The notes under the pieces: model-generated
Databases searched by the model: none
What the model was told of the DNA's origin: nothing
Seen by the model: the letters and a program-made list of their open reading frames with translations, nothing else
Source: Candidatus Onthocola stercoravium
GTDB lineage: Bacteria > Bacillota_I > Bacilli_A > RF39 > UBA660
Reading direction: 5' to 3'
DNA length: 10,514 nt
Assembly (NCBI GenBank): GCA_018711775.1
Contig: DVHV01000117.1
Span: forward strand, 1-10,514
Part shown: positions 1-6,090 of the stretch, piece by piece
How positions within the stretch are numbered: the first letter of the stretch is position 1
Layout: the number at the start of each line of letters is the position of its first letter
Program-made: the position numbers and the translations under genes

Positions 1-116
1 CAAAATATTTAGGACACGCTAGTACTAAAGAAACATTAGATACATATGCTCATATGTTTCCAAATAATCTAACTGATGTAAAAAATACTATGGATAATTT
101 AAATCTAAGTATTTAA
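1..116 (+). CDS. Tyrosine recombinase (phage/ICE-type integrase), C-terminal end only
   Basis: Partial gene entering from the left edge; the frame begins at base 3 and ends with TAA at 114-116, giving 37 visible residues. The peptide contains LGHASTKETLDTYAHMFP, which matches the end of the catalytic domain of phage/Tn916-type tyrosine recombinases. The His of LGH is the last conserved active-site histidine, and the Tyr of TYAH fits the nucleophile that attacks DNA. Such enzymes integrate and excise prophages or conjugative elements, or resolve chromosomes. This wording of the C-terminus is more like element integrases than XerC/XerD, but the N-terminal domains are outside the window, so the subtype is inferred. 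The gene points toward recG and may mark the right boundary of an integrated element. No convincing terminator follows directly. The family call is strong; the element type is not determined. Confidence 0.88.
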   Translation, partial: KYLGHASTKETLDTYAHMFPNNLTDVKNTMDNLNLSI

Positions 117-211
117 ATAAACTCAAATAAAAAAATAATTTAGTATCTAAAAACTAATATTTAGTATCTAGTATGGTATCTAGATAAATCCAAAATAGTT
201 AAAAATCCCTT
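117..211. repeat. Direct and inverted repeats beside the integrase end (possible att/arm sites)
   Basis: This gene-free stretch follows the integrase stop. The 11-mer TTTAGTATCTA occurs at 139-149 and again at 160-170, exactly 21 bp apart, and its core TATCTA recurs at 177-182. The second copy is also one arm of a perfect 7-bp inverted repeat: TATCTAG (165-171) and CTAGATA (180-186), around an 8-bp spacer. Short inverted arms around a 6-8 bp spacer are the known layout of tyrosine-recombinase core sites, and nearby direct repeats resemble arm-type sites. The repeats are seen directly; the attachment-site role is inference, because the other end of any element lies outside the window. Confidence 0.35.
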
Positions 212-323
212 ATAAACAAAAGTATTCCCCTCTCTCGAGGGGAATTTCAGGGGGTTTTGGTTGATCTCTTCACATTGAGATTCGTAAGAGAGATCAGGTT
301 ATCAGCATGATATCTATCATGCT
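212..323 (-). ncRNA. Candidate small RNA downstream of recG, C-rich linker
   Basis: Read on the - strand, a promoter (TTGACA at 353-358, 17-bp spacer, TACACT at 330-335) predicts a start near 323. The predicted start coincides with a perfect 9-bp hairpin at 304-323. A second stem follows (AGAGATCA 289-296 with TGATCTCT 262-269), then a single-stranded linker with CCCCC (250-254). The RNA ends in an 8-bp GC-rich hairpin at 224-245 (ATTCCCCT/AGGGGAAT) and a moderate U-tract at 212-223. The length would be about 112 nt and there is no useful ORF. RecG has no terminator nearer than this, so the segment may instead, or also, be the recG 3' untranslated region. I do not recognise a known RNA family. 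Confidence 0.4.
224..245 (-). terminator. Intrinsic terminator of the recG transcript / candidate small RNA
   Basis: A perfect 8-bp stem ATTCCCCT/AGGGGAAT with a 6-nt loop is followed on the - strand by ACTTTTGTTTA. The U-tract is interrupted, so efficiency is uncertain. On the + strand the stem is followed by TTCAGGGGG, which is not a terminator tail. It is the first plausible stop for transcription leaving recG. Confidence 0.55.
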
Positions 324-329
324 AGTATA

Positions 330-358
330 AGTGTAATATTTTTTTATTTATTTGTCAA
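330..358 (-). promoter_or_regulatory. Putative promoter of the small RNA downstream of recG
   Basis: A perfect -35 TTGACA (353-358) is followed 17 bp later by TACACT (330-335), which matches the -10 consensus at 4 of 6 positions. The predicted start near 323 coincides with the first base of a 9-bp hairpin. It lies within 15 bp of the recG stop codon. The background is very AT-rich, so the -10 alone would not be convincing. Confidence 0.4.
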
Positions 359-371
359 TATTTTTTTATAA

Positions 372-2363
372 TTAATCTAAAAAATTTATTTTTTCAATTA
401 AATTTTCGTACAACGAATTTCCCTTAAATAGGGACTTTGTAAGGTAAATTTCAGAATCAATTTTTGCTTGCAATAAAATTTTGTAGTCTCTTTTTAGATT
501 AGCAATTTTGAATGTCATATCACCACTTTGTTTGACGCCAAATAGGTCTCCTTGGCCACGTTGTTCAAAGTCTTTTTCACTGATATAAAAACCATCGTTA
601 CTTTCTTCCATAACTTTAAGACGAGCATTATCAGATACATTTGTTACCAAGTAGCAATAACTTTGGATATCACTTCTACCAACTCGACCACGAAGTTGAT
701 GAAGAGTTGCTAAGCCAAAATGTTCAGCATTAAAAATAACCATCATAGAGGCATTTGGAATATCAATACCTACTTCAATTACTGTTGTGGAAATAAGTAT
801 TTTTATTTTGCCATTTTGGAATCTTAACATTAAGTCATCTTTTTCTTTTTGTTTAAGTTTACCATGAAGGATTTCGATTGGCACGCGTTCATTAAAGGCA
901 GTATTTAATTTCTCTTTTAACAAATTGACACTATTTAAATCGAGTTCATCATTTTGTTCAATTAAAGGAGAAACCACAAATATTTGGTGACCTTTTTTTA
1001 ATTCTTCAAGCATAGCAACTAGGACTTCACGAATATTTTTTTCTAGTACTACTTTAGTTATTATATCTTTTCTTGTATTAGGCTTAGTTTTTATTTGCGA
1101 TAAATCTAGGTCGCCGTAGATAGTTAGGGCATAGGTTCTAGGTATAGGAGTTGCTGATAGATAAATTACATCAGCATCTTTTTTGATACCTTTATTTTGT
1201 AATAAATTACGTTGATTTACACCGAAACGGTGTTGTTCATCAGTTATTACTAATCCTATGTTATGAAACGCTGCACCTTCATTTAATAAAGCGTGGGTGC
1301 CAATTACAACATCAATTTCGCCATTATTTATTTGCTCGTATAATTTTTCTTTGGCTTTTTTAGTAAGACTCCCTGTAAGTAAACCAATTTTGATATCATA
1401 TGGAGCAAAATAATTTTGGAGGGACTCATAATGTTGTTTGGCTAGTATTTCTGTCGGAGCCATGAAAGCACTTTGGTAACCACTTAAGTAATTGGCTAGT
1501 ATTGCAACGATAGCAACAACAGTTTTACCACTTCCAACATCTCCTAGAACTAAACGATTCATTCGTGACTTACTTTGCATATCATTAAGAATATCCTTAA
1601 TAGCTGTTTCTTGATCAGTGGTAAGACGAAAACTTAAGTTATTTAAAAAGTCTTCAACTAGATGCATATCAAAAGATTTTTGGATGCCTTCTGCCTTTTT
1701 ATTTATCCCTTTTAAATAATTTATTTTAAACATATAAACAAACAATTCTTCATAAATAAGTTTTAGTTCACTTTTTTTAATATCATTGATTGTCTTAGGT
1801 TCATGAATAAGTTTTATGGCATCATTTTTAGATATTAAATTGTACTTTTCGTTGTACATATCTGGAACATAATCTGGTAAGTCATATTTTATTTTTAAGG
1901 CTTCGGTCATGATAGCTTCAACATTGCTATTTTTTAAACCTTCCGTCAAGTGATAGATTTGTTCTATTCTTTCATCTTCAACATTAAATTTAATATCACT
2001 AGCTACAAAGGAATTTTTTAAAGGATTATATTTTCCAATTAAAACTACTTCTCTATTAACTGTTAAATTTTTCTTTAAAAATGCCCGATTGAAAATAGTT
2101 ACATTGAATGTTTTATTGTTATTAGAAGCAATAAAAGAAAGTCTATTAAAGTTTCTTTTGATGTAAGCTACTTTAACGTCACTTAATACTGTTGCTAATA
2201 CGTAACAAGCTTCATTTTCTTTGGCTTCATCAATATCAATAAACTTAATTACATTGTATCTATATGGATAATATGTTAGTAAATCTTCTACGGTAAATAT
2301 GTTGATTTTATTTAAAATTTTTTCTGTTTTTGGTCCAATTTTGCTCACTAAATTTAAGTTCAT
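372..2363 (-). CDS. recG: ATP-dependent DNA helicase RecG
   Basis: RecG is a monomeric superfamily 2 double-stranded DNA translocase. It reverses stalled replication forks and branch-migrates Holliday junctions in the cytoplasm. The 663-residue protein has the expected order: an N-terminal helical/OB-fold wedge domain (about residues 1-240), then a two-lobed helicase core. Visible motifs are GDVGSGKT (Walker A, 274-281), MAPTEILA (301-308), DEQH (375-378), SATPIPRT (403-410), STTVIEVGID (535-544) and QLRGRVGR (556-563), followed by the RecG-typical GQGDLFG..QSG. The length is slightly below the usual 680-690. The ATG at 2361-2363 has GGGAG at 2370-2374, six bases upstream. The gene has its own extended -10 promoter, so it need not depend on readthrough from nifJ. 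There are no internal stops or missing motifs. The call is secure. Confidence 0.98.
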   Translation of the reverse strand: MNLNLVSKIGPKTEKILNKINIFTVEDLLTYYPYRYNVIKFIDIDEAKENEACYVLATVLSDVKVAYIKRNFNRLSFIASNNNKTFNVTIFNRAFLKKNLTVNREVVLIGKYNPLKNSFVASDIKFNVEDERIEQIYHLTEGLKNSNVEAIMTEALKIKYDLPDYVPDMYNEKYNLISKNDAIKLIHEPKTINDIKKSELKLIYEELFVYMFKINYLKGINKKAEGIQKSFDMHLVEDFLNNLSFRLTTDQETAIKDILNDMQSKSRMNRLVLGDVGSGKTVVAIVAILANYLSGYQSAFMAPTEILAKQHYESLQNYFAPYDIKIGLLTGSLTKKAKEKLYEQINNGEIDVVIGTHALLNEGAAFHNIGLVITDEQHRFGVNQRNLLQNKGIKKDADVIYLSATPIPRTYALTIYGDLDLSQIKTKPNTRKDIITKVVLEKNIREVLVAMLEELKKGHQIFVVSPLIEQNDELDLNSVNLLKEKLNTAFNERVPIEILHGKLKQKEKDDLMLRFQNGKIKILISTTVIEVGIDIPNASMMVIFNAEHFGLATLHQLRGRVGRSDIQSYCYLVTNVSDNARLKVMEESNDGFYISEKDFEQRGQGDLFGVKQSGDMTFKIANLKRDYKILLQAKIDSEIYLTKSLFKGNSLYENLIEKINFLD

Positions 2364-2380
2364 AATTTACTCCCAAAAAT

Positions 2381-2409
2381 ATTATAACATATTGTCAAAA
2401 AAATGTTGA
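2381..2409 (-). promoter_or_regulatory. recG promoter with extended -10
   Basis: The -10 is a perfect TATAAT (2381-2386) preceded by TGT, giving the extended -10 TGTTATAAT. A weak -35, TCAACA (2404-2409), lies 17 bp upstream. The predicted start is near 2374, leaving an untranslated leader of only about 11 nt with the GGGAG ribosome site at its very 5' end. The -35 overlaps the -35 of a divergent + strand promoter. Confidence 0.6.
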
Positions 2410-2412
2410 CAA
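2392..2412. promoter_or_regulatory. Inverted repeat TTGTCAA-N7-TTGACAA between divergent promoters
   Basis: Perfect 7-bp arms lie at 2392-2398 and 2406-2412. The dyad spans the upstream half of the recG promoter, and its right arm includes the -35 of the + strand small RNA promoter. It could be an operator for coordinate control, but part of the symmetry simply reflects a -35 hexamer facing its near-complement. Confidence 0.3.
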
Positions 2413-2434
2413 ACTTGATAAAATCGGTTAGGAT
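2406..2434 (+). promoter_or_regulatory. Putative promoter of the + strand small RNA
   Basis: A perfect -35 TTGACA (2406-2411), a 17-bp spacer and TAGGAT (2429-2434, 4 of 6 consensus bases). The predicted start is near 2441, exactly where a 9-bp hairpin begins. A strong terminator lies about 65 bp farther on in the same direction, which supports a short transcript. Confidence 0.5.
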
Positions 2435-2440
2435 AGTAAT

Positions 2441-2536
2441 CACCAATTCACTTAAAGGCGAATTGGTGCTAGTATCACACTAGTCAACCCCTTTTTATTC
2501 TTTTGAAGCACTCGCAAGAGTGCTTCGTATTTTTTT
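2441..2536 (+). ncRNA. Candidate small RNA between recG and nifJ
   Basis: A short + strand transcription unit lies between two - strand genes. From the predicted start it has a perfect 9-bp hairpin (CACCAATTC 2441-2449 with GAATTGGTG 2460-2468, 10-nt loop carrying AAAGG). A small stem CTAGT/ACTAG follows (2469-2483), then a linker with CAACCCC (2485-2491), then a strong terminator. The length is about 96 nt. There is no ATG ORF and only a five-codon GTG frame. The layout resembles the candidate RNA at 212-323: two stems, a C-rich linker, a terminator. C-rich single-stranded motifs in some Firmicute sRNAs pair with Shine-Dalgarno sequences, so an mRNA-targeting role is conceivable. I recognise no known family; expression is inferred from promoter and terminator only. 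Confidence 0.5.
2505..2536 (+). terminator. Strong intrinsic terminator, + strand
   Basis: A perfect 9-bp stem GAAGCACTC/GAGTGCTTC closes a stable GCAA tetraloop (2514-2517). GTA and seven T residues (2530-2536) follow. On the - strand the stem is followed by AAAAGAATAAAAA, so it works only rightward. No protein-coding gene ends here on the + strand, which is why an RNA gene is proposed upstream. Confidence 0.8.
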
Positions 2537-2543
2537 GTAATTT

Positions 2544-2570
2544 AAAAGAAACCGTTAGTTGGTTTCTTTT
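2544..2570 (-). terminator. Hairpin overlapping the nifJ stop codon, weak terminator
   Basis: The 10-bp arms AAAAGAAACC (2544-2553) and GGTTTCTTTT (2561-2570) enclose a 7-nt loop, and the nifJ TAA stop (2555-2557) lies in the loop. On the - strand the 3' arm ends in CTTTT, followed by AAATT, so it could terminate nifJ weakly. On the + strand extra T residues follow, so it could also back up the small RNA terminator. The stem is AT-rich with only three G-C pairs. Confidence 0.45.
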
Positions 2571-5500
2571 TTGTTATTATCAATTATCTTTTTATAATAG
2601 TTATATCTTTCGATAGCATTTTCTTTTTGTTCCGATAATATTTCATTTGCTAAGTCTGGCTCCTTTATTCTTAGAGCATTGAAACGAACTTCGTTATTTA
2701 AGAATTCTTCGTACTTAGCAAAGTCTGGTTCTTTAGAATCTAAGTGATACTCACCGTCATAGCGCATAAGCAAGGTATAGCCACATTCAACAGCAAGTTT
2801 TTCTTCGTTAATGCTACAACCCATACCTTTTTTAATTCCGTGTTCGATACAAGGTGAATAAGCAATTATTATGGCAGGTCCATCGTGTTCTTCAGCTTCT
2901 TTGAAAGCATTGATAGCTTGCATCATATTGGCTCCGAGAGAAACGCTTGCTACATAACAATTAGGGATGCAGGAAGCAATCTTAAATAAGTCTTTTTTAG
3001 CAGTCTTTTTACCTAGGTTAGCAAATTCAGCAACTGCTCCAAGTTTAGTTGATTTACTTGCTTGACCTCCCGTATTAGAATATACTTCCGTATCAAGAAC
3101 TAACACTTTAATATTTTCATTAGAATGTAGGACATGATCTAACCCACCATAACCGATGTCGTAAGCCCAACCATCGCCGCCGATTGCCCAAACTGTACGG
3201 GCTGGAATATAATCTAGTAAATCATGTAATTCTTTGGGAATTGTCTTATTTTTTAGTTCTTCTTTAATTTGCATCGTTATAGCAAAATCATCTTTATTTT
3301 CTAACCACTTAGTAAATAATTCTTTTTCACTATCTTCTACAGAGTCTAGAGATTCGCGCATTATGTGTTCAATGCGGTCTCTTTTTTGTTTGTAAGATGT
3401 ATGAATACCGAAGGCAAATTCGGCATTATCTTCAAATAAGGAATTAGCCCAAGGAATAGAGTATGGACTTGCAGGGGCAGAACCACCATAGATACTTGAA
3501 CAACCTGTAGCATTAGCAACAACTAATTTTTCGCCGAAGAGTTGGGTTAATAATTTGATATAAGGTGTTTCCCCACAGCCAGCACAAGCACCACTAAACT
3601 CAAATAATGGACGTTCTAGTTGCGAACCTTTGATAGTGAATTTATTTAAAGGGTTTTTAACACTGGTTGTAAGTTCACTTTTTCCTTTAACTTTTTTCTC
3701 AATCATAGTTAAGGCTTTATTGCCCATCTTGCCAGGACAAATGCCTGCACATAGACCACAGCCAGTGCAATCTTCTTCACTTATTTCAATTACATAACGT
3801 AAGCCATCAGCTCCAATAAATGGAATACCTTTAGCATCATCTTCACTAGTTACACTTCTTATTACAGCATGCGGACAAACTAGTGTGCACATACCACACT
3901 CTATACAATTTTCTTTATTCCAGAATGGTACGACATTAGAAATATTGCGCTTTTCTAGTTTAGTTGTAGCTCCCGGAAAACGACCATAAGCATAATCTTC
4001 AAGCATACTTACTGGAATAGTATTTCCTAAACGATGATTCATTAAGTCTACTACACTATCGTCAATTACTTTAATAGTTTCAGAGTAATTCTCTTCTATT
4101 TTTAATTCTTCCAATTTATCAAATGCATCATGCATTGCTAATATATTATTATTAACAATATCTTCACCTTTAGTAGCGAAAGCCTTTTTGACACTCTCTT
4201 CAACTATTTCTAAAGAGTTTTCAATATCTAGTAATTTTAAAATTAAAACTTCCATTATTTTGCTTATTTTACCAGGTATGTGATTTTTTAAAGCAATATC
4301 TTCAGCATTGATAAAATATATTTTAACATTTTTGGTAAATAATATGTTCTTTACTTTATTAGGTAAAAGTTTAAGTAATTCATCTTTATTTTTAATAGTA
4401 TTAATTAAAAGTATTCCATTATCTTTTAGATTATCTACTATATCAAACATCCGGAAGTATATATCTTTAGTAACAACAGTTATTCTTGGATTAGTTACAT
4501 AATATGGTTCATTTATTTCATTATCAGAATAACGTAAGTGAGATACTGTTACACCACCACTTTTTTTAGAATCATATTCAAAATAACCTTGAACAAATTT
4601 ATCTAATGATTCATGAACTATTTTTAACATATCTTTGCTGGCACTTACCATTCCATCAGAACCAAAACCATAAATTGATATTTCTTGATGTTTACTTGCA
4701 ATATCGATTGGATATGGTGCTAAACTTAAATTAGTAACGTCATCCGTTATACCGATTGTAAAATTATGATGAGGATTATCTTCAAGCATTTTATAAACGG
4801 CATAAATATCAGCAGGAGTTGTATTTTTACTTGATAAACCATATCTGCCACCATAGATTTTAATATCACTATCTTTAAGAATACCACAGACATCTAAGAA
4901 TAATGGTTCACCGATAGAACCACTTTCTTTGGTACGATCTAAAACAGCAATTTTTTTAACACTTTTAGGTAAAACATCTAGAAAATATTTTTGACTAAAA
5001 GGACGATATAAATGAACTTCAATTAAGCCAACATTGCCAAGTTTTTGAACAACTTCTTTGATGGTATCAGTAACACTACCCATGGCAACAATTATATTGG
5101 CAGCATTATTTGCTCCATAGTAATTAAATGGTTTATAGTTAGTGTTCATTATTTCATTAATCTTAGTCATATAATCATTAACAATATCAGGCATAGCATC
5201 ATAATATTTATTTCTTGCTTCCATGCATTGAAAATATATATCTTCAGTTTGAGACATGCCATATTGATAATGATTGCCTACATTTAAAGCACGTTTTTTA
5301 AATTTATTAATAGCATCATGATCAACTAGGGCTAAAAGTTTATCTTCAGGAATTTCTTCGATAGTGTTATATTCATGGCTAGTTCTAAAGCCATCGAAAA
5401 AGTGTAAGAAAGGAAGACTTCCTTTAATCGCCGCAAGATGAGCAACTGCTGCAAGATTTTGGGCATCAAATACACTAGATGAAGCAAGCATACAAAAACC

Positions 5501-5899
5501 AGTGGCACGTGTTGCATAAATATCTTGATGATCACCGAAAATAGATAAAGCATGCGTAGCTAAAGATCGTGATGCTACATGGATTACTCCCGGAAGCATT
5601 TCTCCAGCCATTTTATACATATTAGGAATCATCAAAAGTAATCCTTGAGATGCTGTAAATGTTGATGCTAAAGAGCCTGAAAGTAGTGCACCATGCATAG
5701 CTCCAGCGGCTCCTGCCTCAGATTCCATTTCAACAACCCGAGGTTTGGAATTAAATATATTTAATAAATTAGTTCCAGTAAGTGTATCAATATTTGCAGC
5801 CATTGGACTAGAAGGTGTTATCGGATAAATACTACATACTTCACTAAAATAATAAGCAACTTTACTACAAGCAGTATTGCCATCAACTATTTTTTTCAT
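2555..5899 (-). CDS. nifJ: Pyruvate:ferredoxin (flavodoxin) oxidoreductase, single-chain
   Basis: The enzyme oxidises pyruvate with CoA to acetyl-CoA and CO2 and reduces ferredoxin, in the cytoplasm of anaerobes, with thiamine diphosphate and three [4Fe-4S] clusters. The 1114-residue chain shows the fused domain order. YPITPSS (Thr28) lies in the pyruvate-binding domain. GSDGMVSASK and YDSKKSGGVTVSHLR are in the middle, CoA-binding region. A two-cluster ferredoxin domain has Cys665, 668, 671 and 675 and Cys711, 714, 717 and 721. The C-terminal thiamine domain has CAGC (772/775), GGDGW (907-911), SNTGG (941-945) and a late Cys in YSPC, the expected fourth ligand of the proximal cluster. It is somewhat shorter than the common 1170-1230 residues, with no motif missing. 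The start has GGAG at 5909-5912. It is transcribed alone, divergent from the ATPase. The symbol por/pfo is also used. Confidence 0.97.
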   Translation of the reverse strand: MKKIVDGNTACSKVAYYFSEVCSIYPITPSSPMAANIDTLTGTNLLNIFNSKPRVVEMESEAGAAGAMHGALLSGSLASTFTASQGLLLMIPNMYKMAGEMLPGVIHVASRSLATHALSIFGDHQDIYATRATGFCMLASSSVFDAQNLAAVAHLAAIKGSLPFLHFFDGFRTSHEYNTIEEIPEDKLLALVDHDAINKFKKRALNVGNHYQYGMSQTEDIYFQCMEARNKYYDAMPDIVNDYMTKINEIMNTNYKPFNYYGANNAANIIVAMGSVTDTIKEVVQKLGNVGLIEVHLYRPFSQKYFLDVLPKSVKKIAVLDRTKESGSIGEPLFLDVCGILKDSDIKIYGGRYGLSSKNTTPADIYAVYKMLEDNPHHNFTIGITDDVTNLSLAPYPIDIASKHQEISIYGFGSDGMVSASKDMLKIVHESLDKFVQGYFEYDSKKSGGVTVSHLRYSDNEINEPYYVTNPRITVVTKDIYFRMFDIVDNLKDNGILLINTIKNKDELLKLLPNKVKNILFTKNVKIYFINAEDIALKNHIPGKISKIMEVLILKLLDIENSLEIVEESVKKAFATKGEDIVNNNILAMHDAFDKLEELKIEENYSETIKVIDDSVVDLMNHRLGNTIPVSMLEDYAYGRFPGATTKLEKRNISNVVPFWNKENCIECGMCTLVCPHAVIRSVTSEDDAKGIPFIGADGLRYVIEISEEDCTGCGLCAGICPGKMGNKALTMIEKKVKGKSELTTSVKNPLNKFTIKGSQLERPLFEFSGACAGCGETPYIKLLTQLFGEKLVVANATGCSSIYGGSAPASPYSIPWANSLFEDNAEFAFGIHTSYKQKRDRIEHIMRESLDSVEDSEKELFTKWLENKDDFAITMQIKEELKNKTIPKELHDLLDYIPARTVWAIGGDGWAYDIGYGGLDHVLHSNENIKVLVLDTEVYSNTGGQASKSTKLGAVAEFANLGKKTAKKDLFKIASCIPNCYVASVSLGANMMQAINAFKEAEEHDGPAIIIAYSPCIEHGIKKGMGCSINEEKLAVECGYTLLMRYDGEYHLDSKEPDFAKYEEFLNNEVRFNALRIKEPDLANEILSEQKENAIERYNYYKKIIDNNKKETN

Positions 5900-5920
5900 T
5901 CTAAATCACTCCATATATTA

Positions 5921-5949
5921 ATTATAAAACATGTTTTATTTTTTTTGAA
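5921..5949 (-). promoter_or_regulatory. nifJ promoter
   Basis: A perfect -10 TATAAT (5921-5926) with TTCAAA (5944-5949, 4 of 6 consensus bases) 17 bp upstream. The predicted start is near 5914, which leaves a short leader of about 15 nt containing the GGAG ribosome site. A 16-bp palindrome occupies most of the spacer and part of the -10. Confidence 0.55.
5924..5939. promoter_or_regulatory. Perfect 16-bp palindrome inside the nifJ promoter (candidate operator)
   Basis: ATAAAACATGTTTTAT is its own reverse complement. It covers half of the -10 box and most of the spacer, a position where a bound dimer would block RNA polymerase. It does not match the Rex, Fnr, PerR, CodY or LexA consensus sites as I know them. 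The sequence is a direct observation; a repressor is inferred. Confidence 0.45.
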
Positions 5950-5962
5950 GCAAATTTTATGT

Positions 5963-6001
5963 TTATTGAACAAAAAGTACATAAACGTAAAAAAAGTTCA
6001 A
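5963..6001 (+). repeat. Direct repeat copy A, upstream of the ATPase promoter
   Basis: This 39-bp unit is repeated nearly exactly at 6039-6078. The two differ by three transitions (C/T, A/G, C/T) and one extra A in a homopolymer. The outer ends TTGAAC (5967-5972 region) and GTTCAA (5996-6001) are inverted repeats of each other. This copy lies between the nifJ -35 and the ATPase -35, so it could influence either promoter. Confidence 0.8.
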
Positions 6002-6008
6002 CAAAGTG

Positions 6009-6037
6009 TTGTGTTTTATTACCATTAGTGATATACT
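6009..6037 (+). promoter_or_regulatory. Putative promoter of the AAA ATPase gene, extended -10
   Basis: TATACT (6032-6037) is preceded by TGA, an extended -10 (TGn). TTGTGT (6009-6014) is a weak -35 at 17 bp. The predicted start is near 6044, inside the second repeat copy. A 5-bp inverted repeat CAACA/TGTTG (5999-6011) overlaps the -35. Confidence 0.45.
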
Positions 6038-6038
6038 A

Positions 6039-6078
6039 TTATTGAATAAAAGGTACATAAATGTAAAAAAAAGTTCAA
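6039..6078 (+). repeat. Direct repeat copy B, in the leader of the ATPase gene
   Basis: The 40-bp second copy of the unit at 5963-6001 begins 76 bp later and ends two bases before the AGGAGG region of the ATPase gene. The outer arms are TTGAAT and GTTCAA. The C-to-T change keeps a G-U pair if this is folded as RNA. The inner TACATAAATGTA is a perfect dyad here, while copy A has one mismatch. The copy would lie mostly in the 5' leader. Confidence 0.8.
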
Positions 6079-6090
6079 TGAGGAGGTCAT

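Noticed and set aside
212..323. Possible tRNA or tmRNA because of clustered hairpins
   Set aside because: No cloverleaf, no T-loop GTTCRA context, no CCA end and no tag-peptide frame; the stems fit a small RNA or 3'UTR better.
304..345. Hairpin followed by a T-run as a + strand terminator for the integrase
   Set aside because: The T-run begins about 14 nt after the stem, too far for an intrinsic terminator, and the integrase ends almost 190 bp earlier.
4308..5553. Short open frames opposite or out of frame with nifJ (4308-4502, 5045-5287, 5332-5553)
   Set aside because: All lie wholly inside the conserved oxidoreductase gene and have no recognisable family resemblance.
5963..6078. A CRISPR array from the direct repeats
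   Set aside because: Only two imperfect copies with a 37-bp gap containing a promoter, and no cas genes in the window.
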